In this document: positions 61,830 through 64,000 of the stretch, one piece after another
How the letters are laid out: every line of letters begins with the position of its first letter
How positions within the stretch are numbered: position 1 is the stretch's first letter
The notes under the pieces: generated by a model
Told to the model about the DNA's origin: nothing
What the model saw: only the letters and a program-made list of their open reading frames with translations
The model's database searches: none
Program-made: the position numbers and the translations under genes
Source: Halanaeroarchaeum sulfurireducens
GTDB taxonomy: Archaea > Halobacteriota > Halobacteria > Halobacteriales > Halobacteriaceae
Assembly: GCF_001011115.1 (NCBI RefSeq)
Contig: NZ_CP008874.1
Span: forward strand, 744,001 to 808,000
DNA length: 64,000 nt
Direction of reading: 5' to 3'

Positions 61830-61987
61830 CGGATCGGTGGATCGTCAGCCAGAACGTTCGTCATGCCCCGTTCGCGGGCGTACTCCACGACCTAGTGATA
61901 CTCGTCGGGGGTCACTCGTCTGTTGATGTCGTCGAAACGGTCCTCCCGACCCACCCGGTAGGCCGGCCGGTACTGCGCCATCTTGAT
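61826..61987 (-). pseudogene. C-terminal remnant of a radical SAM gene, separated by an IS insertion
   Basis: On the minus strand this region encodes KMAQYRPAYRVGR...RVTPDEYH-stop-VVEYARERGMTNVL... ending TAA at 61826, which overlaps the PMD stop. It is the last about 50 residues of the radical SAM protein whose N-terminal part is at 63444-64000, cut off by the TnpB element. An in-frame TAG at 61892-61894 (probably from GAG) shows decay after the insertion. Confidence 0.85.
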
Positions 61988-63443
61988 ACAGCGAGGGAAT
62001 CCCGCCCTTCCCGTGAGAGACGAGTGTTCTCACCTAGTCAGAACCGAGGAGCGAACAGGGCGGGAGGGAATCGCGTACGCTCCATAGAGCAATCCACTGG
62101 CTACGCCACGGCCGACTTCCAACGTTTTTCCGCTATATGACTAACTTTTATAGTAACTCGAATACATATGGATACGGTGGAGCTTCGACGTACTGCCGTC
62201 GTGAAACTTGACGTAGACGACGATGCTCACCACCTTCTCCAAGAGACGATAGACCGCTTCAAACAGTCCGCTCAGATGGTTGCGGACGACGGCTGGAACG
62301 GTACGGAAGACGGCTACATCGTCACGTCGAAAACTGAACTCCACGACCGGACATACGACGAAGTACGTGAAGCGACCGACGAACTCAACGCAGACCTCGT
62401 GTGTGCCGCGCGGAATCGAGCTGCCGACGCACTCGATTCCTGTGCTGAAAAACGCAAAGATGGCGAGAATCCCTCGAAACCACAGTTCACGTCGGATTCG
62501 GTCGTCTACAATCTCAACGCAATCACCTACTACGACGAGTACGCCACGCTTGCCACTGTGGACGGACGTATTGAAGCCGAGTACGTCCTGCCCGAGAAGG
62601 ACGTACCACCGACGACGTACTTTGCTGACGAGTGGGAGAAACGCGAAGCAACATTGCATCACCGTGACGGCGACTACTACCTCCACATCGCTGTCGTCAA
62701 AGAGACGGACACAGAGCCGGAAGATGCCGAGAACGGAGCGGTTCTCGGCGTCGACTTGAACGTGGATGGACACCTTGCCGTCACTTCGAGTGGTGCGTTC
62801 ATCGGCAACGCCGACTACCTCAACCACAAGCGGCGTGAGTACGAGGTGCGGCGTGGAAAAATGCAACAGGCCGGAACGCGGTCGGCTCATCTGACGATGC
62901 AATCACTCGGTGGGCGATTCGCCAACTGGAGCGAAGACTACCTGCATCGTGTCTCGAAAGCACTCGTGCAAGAAGCTCTCGCACACGACTGTACGCACAT
63001 CGCGTTTGAGAAGTTGGACCACATCCGCAAGCGCATCTCGAACGCGTCGAAGTTCCAGCAGTGGGCGTTCCGGCGCATCCAAGAGCACGCCGAGTACAAG
63101 GCCGCCGAATACGGCGTAGTGGTCGAGAAAATCGCGCCACAGTACACCAGTCAACGATGTAGTCACGTTGACTGTAGTTTTACCCACGAAGACAACAGAG
63201 ACGGCGACGAGTTCGAATGTCTGAAATGTGGGCGAGAGTATCACGCTGACTACAACGCCGCGAAGAACATCGCTCGGAAACGACTCCAGAACTGGCACAA
63301 GTCTGGTTCTGGAGGGGCAACCAGTCACCTTGCCCTGAAGTCGGGGACGTTGAACGTGAACGGCATTTACACGCCTACCACCGTTTAGTGGTCAGAACGG
63401 GAGCCCACCGACAAGCTCCGCCCTTCAGGGCGGAGAAGGTGAC
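61988..63443 (+). mobile_element. IS605/IS1341-type insertion element with tnpB only
   Basis: A 1456-bp element deduced from the two ends: removing it joins the radical SAM gene in frame (CNV-IKMAQY). The left end begins after TTGAT (61983-61987) and has hairpins CCCGCCCT/AGGGCGGG (62001-62008 with 62057-62064) and GTGAGA/TCTCAC (62013-62033). The right end carries a CTCCGCCC-TTCA-GGGCGGAG hairpin (63416-63435). No terminal inverted repeats or target duplication, as in this family. There is no tnpA, so mobility would need one in trans. The exact ends are uncertain by a few bases. Confidence 0.8.
62168..63388 (+). CDS. tnpB: TnpB RNA-guided endonuclease (IS605 family)
   Basis: A 406-residue TnpB, ancestor of Cas12. 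All three RuvC acidic residues are present: D196 (GVDLN), E281 (FEKLDH) and D361 (HADYNAA). The zinc finger has C331 and C336 (CSHVDC) and C351/C354 (CLKC). The N-terminal half (up to about 190) is the recognition and wedge domain. The protein looks intact and full length. A TATA-like TTTTATAG lies about 20-25 bases before the ATG (62144-62151). It probably uses an RNA made from the element's right end to cut DNA at TTGAT-flanked targets. Confidence 0.93.
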   Translation: MDTVELRRTAVVKLDVDDDAHHLLQETIDRFKQSAQMVADDGWNGTEDGYIVTSKTELHDRTYDEVREATDELNADLVCAARNRAADALDSCAEKRKDGENPSKPQFTSDSVVYNLNAITYYDEYATLATVDGRIEAEYVLPEKDVPPTTYFADEWEKREATLHHRDGDYYLHIAVVKETDTEPEDAENGAVLGVDLNVDGHLAVTSSGAFIGNADYLNHKRREYEVRRGKMQQAGTRSAHLTMQSLGGRFANWSEDYLHRVSKALVQEALAHDCTHIAFEKLDHIRKRISNASKFQQWAFRRIQEHAEYKAAEYGVVVEKIAPQYTSQRCSHVDCSFTHEDNRDGDEFECLKCGREYHADYNAAKNIARKRLQNWHKSGSGGATSHLALKSGTLNVNGIYTPTTV

Positions 63444-63463
63444 GACGTTGCAGTACGTGTCGG
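63300..63463 (+). ncRNA. Predicted reRNA (omega RNA) of TnpB with host-derived guide
   Basis: In this family the guide RNA covers the 3' end of tnpB and the right end, and its guide is the host sequence just beyond. Here the right-end hairpin (63416-63435) is followed by the host bases 63444-63463 (GACGTTGCAGTACGTGTCGG), part of the broken radical SAM gene. The 5' boundary is a guess; the RNA is inferred, not observed. Confidence 0.4.
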
Positions 63464-64000
63464 GTGAGATTTCGTCGACGAGGAAATCGACGATTTGCTT
63501 CGCGTTCTCCACGAACCCGGGCATCACGAGATGGCGGACCAGCAGTCCCTGGGTGGCGAGTCCGTCAGCGTCGGTGCGAAGGTCGCCGACCTGTCGATGC
63601 ATCTCGCGCAGCGATGAGCGCGCCGCGTCCCAGTAGCCACTCGCCTTCGAGTAGTTTCGAGCGGCCTCGTCGTCGGCCCATTTGACGTCGGGCATGTAGA
63701 TGTCCACCAGTCCGTCGAGGTCGCGGATGGCCGTCTCGTTCTCGAATCCGCCACAGTTCCAGACGACCGGAACGGACAGTCCCTCCTCACGGGCGAGGAG
63801 AACGGCTCGCGCCAGACTCGGGGCGACGTGGGTCGGTGAGACGAAATTGACGTTGTGACAGCCCTGCGCCTCGAGATCGAGGGCGATGTCGGCGATCTCC
63901 CTGGGCGTTCGGTCGGTCGTGCCGCGGGCGTGCTGGCTGAGTTGCCAGTTCTGGCAGAAGACACAGCCAAGATTGCAGCTTCCAAGAAAGACGGTGCCAC
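63444..64000 (-). pseudogene. Radical SAM protein, N-terminal/core part truncated by TnpB element (5' end outside window)
   Basis: On the minus strand this encodes a radical SAM core: the CxxxCxxC cluster motif SCNLGCVFCQNW near its visible start, then PREIADIALDLEAQGCHNVNFVSPTHVAPSL and DIYMPDVKWADDEAARNYS, resembling the pyruvate-formate-lyase-activating-enzyme-like COG1313 proteins. The frame continues past the insertion point through the IS right end to a stop at 63375, giving a foreign tail of about 24 residues instead of the true C-terminus (now at 61826-61987). The upstream start lies beyond 64000. The shortened protein may be inactive. Confidence 0.85.

Noticed and set aside
61830-62167. 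A tnpA transposase upstream of tnpB
   Set aside because: No HUH motif or Tyr-transposase frame is present; the stretch holds the radical SAM remnant and the element's left end.

Overview
The window is a gene-dense, GC-rich stretch of chromosome from a haloarchaeon (class Halobacteria). The evidence is: acidic proteins rich in Asp and Glu, archaeal information-processing genes (PolB, Rad50, aIF2-alpha, eS27, eL44, Nop10), archaeal TATA boxes about 25-30 bases before leaderless starts, Tat-type lipoproteins, and families typical of haloarchaea. I cannot name the genus from sequence alone.

Layout. 1-11145: rad50 (5' cut off by the window), two small proteins, family B DNA polymerase, a DJ-1/PfpI protein, an SDR oxidoreductase and the sufCBD Fe-S assembly operon, which has a DtxR-type palindrome at its promoter. 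11219-14311: a ferritin-like protein, a diverged DtxR/SirR regulator, tRNA-Gln and a glutamate-cysteine-ligase-like enzyme. 14405-19244: a complete branched-chain amino acid ABC operon on the minus strand. 19476-22920: a PAS histidine kinase divergent from a globin-coupled HemAT transducer. 22965-26099: small proteins (a 33-residue two-CxxC protein and a cold-shock protein), TrmO, an HD hydrolase and a LysE exporter. 26151-30611: a threonine-synthase-like protein lacking its PLP lysine, a cyclic-2,3-DPG-synthetase-like NTPase, ornithine carbamoyltransferase and carbamate kinase. 30703-33857: a polar amino acid ABC operon. 33898-39383: FAD oxidoreductase, phosphoesterase, HTH regulator, then a PAC2/Nop10/aIF2-alpha/eS27/eL44 translation cluster. 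39402-43018: a DUF2298 membrane protein, a GT2 glycosyltransferase and GtrA. 43041-43450: initiator tRNA with two 127-bp repeats carrying copies of its 3' end. 43526-50136: a purine PRTase and the seven-gene mnhABCDEFG Na+/H+ antiporter. 50138-57235: CoaBC, SRPBCC, M42 and M28 peptidases, isoprenyl diphosphate synthase, MTH865-like, NAD-kinase-like and endonuclease III.

57296-61829 is the most notable region. UbiD, both aconitase-X subunits and UbiX form a tight operon, the signature of the archaeal (anhydromevalonate phosphate) mevalonate route. It is followed at once by a phosphomevalonate-decarboxylase-type GHMP enzyme, the signature of the alternative haloarchaeal route. Two lower mevalonate branches therefore appear side by side. 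The end of the window, 61826-64000, holds a TnpB-only IS605-type element inserted in a radical SAM gene. The disrupted gene can be reassembled in frame, and the junctions suggest the TAM and guide of the TnpB system.
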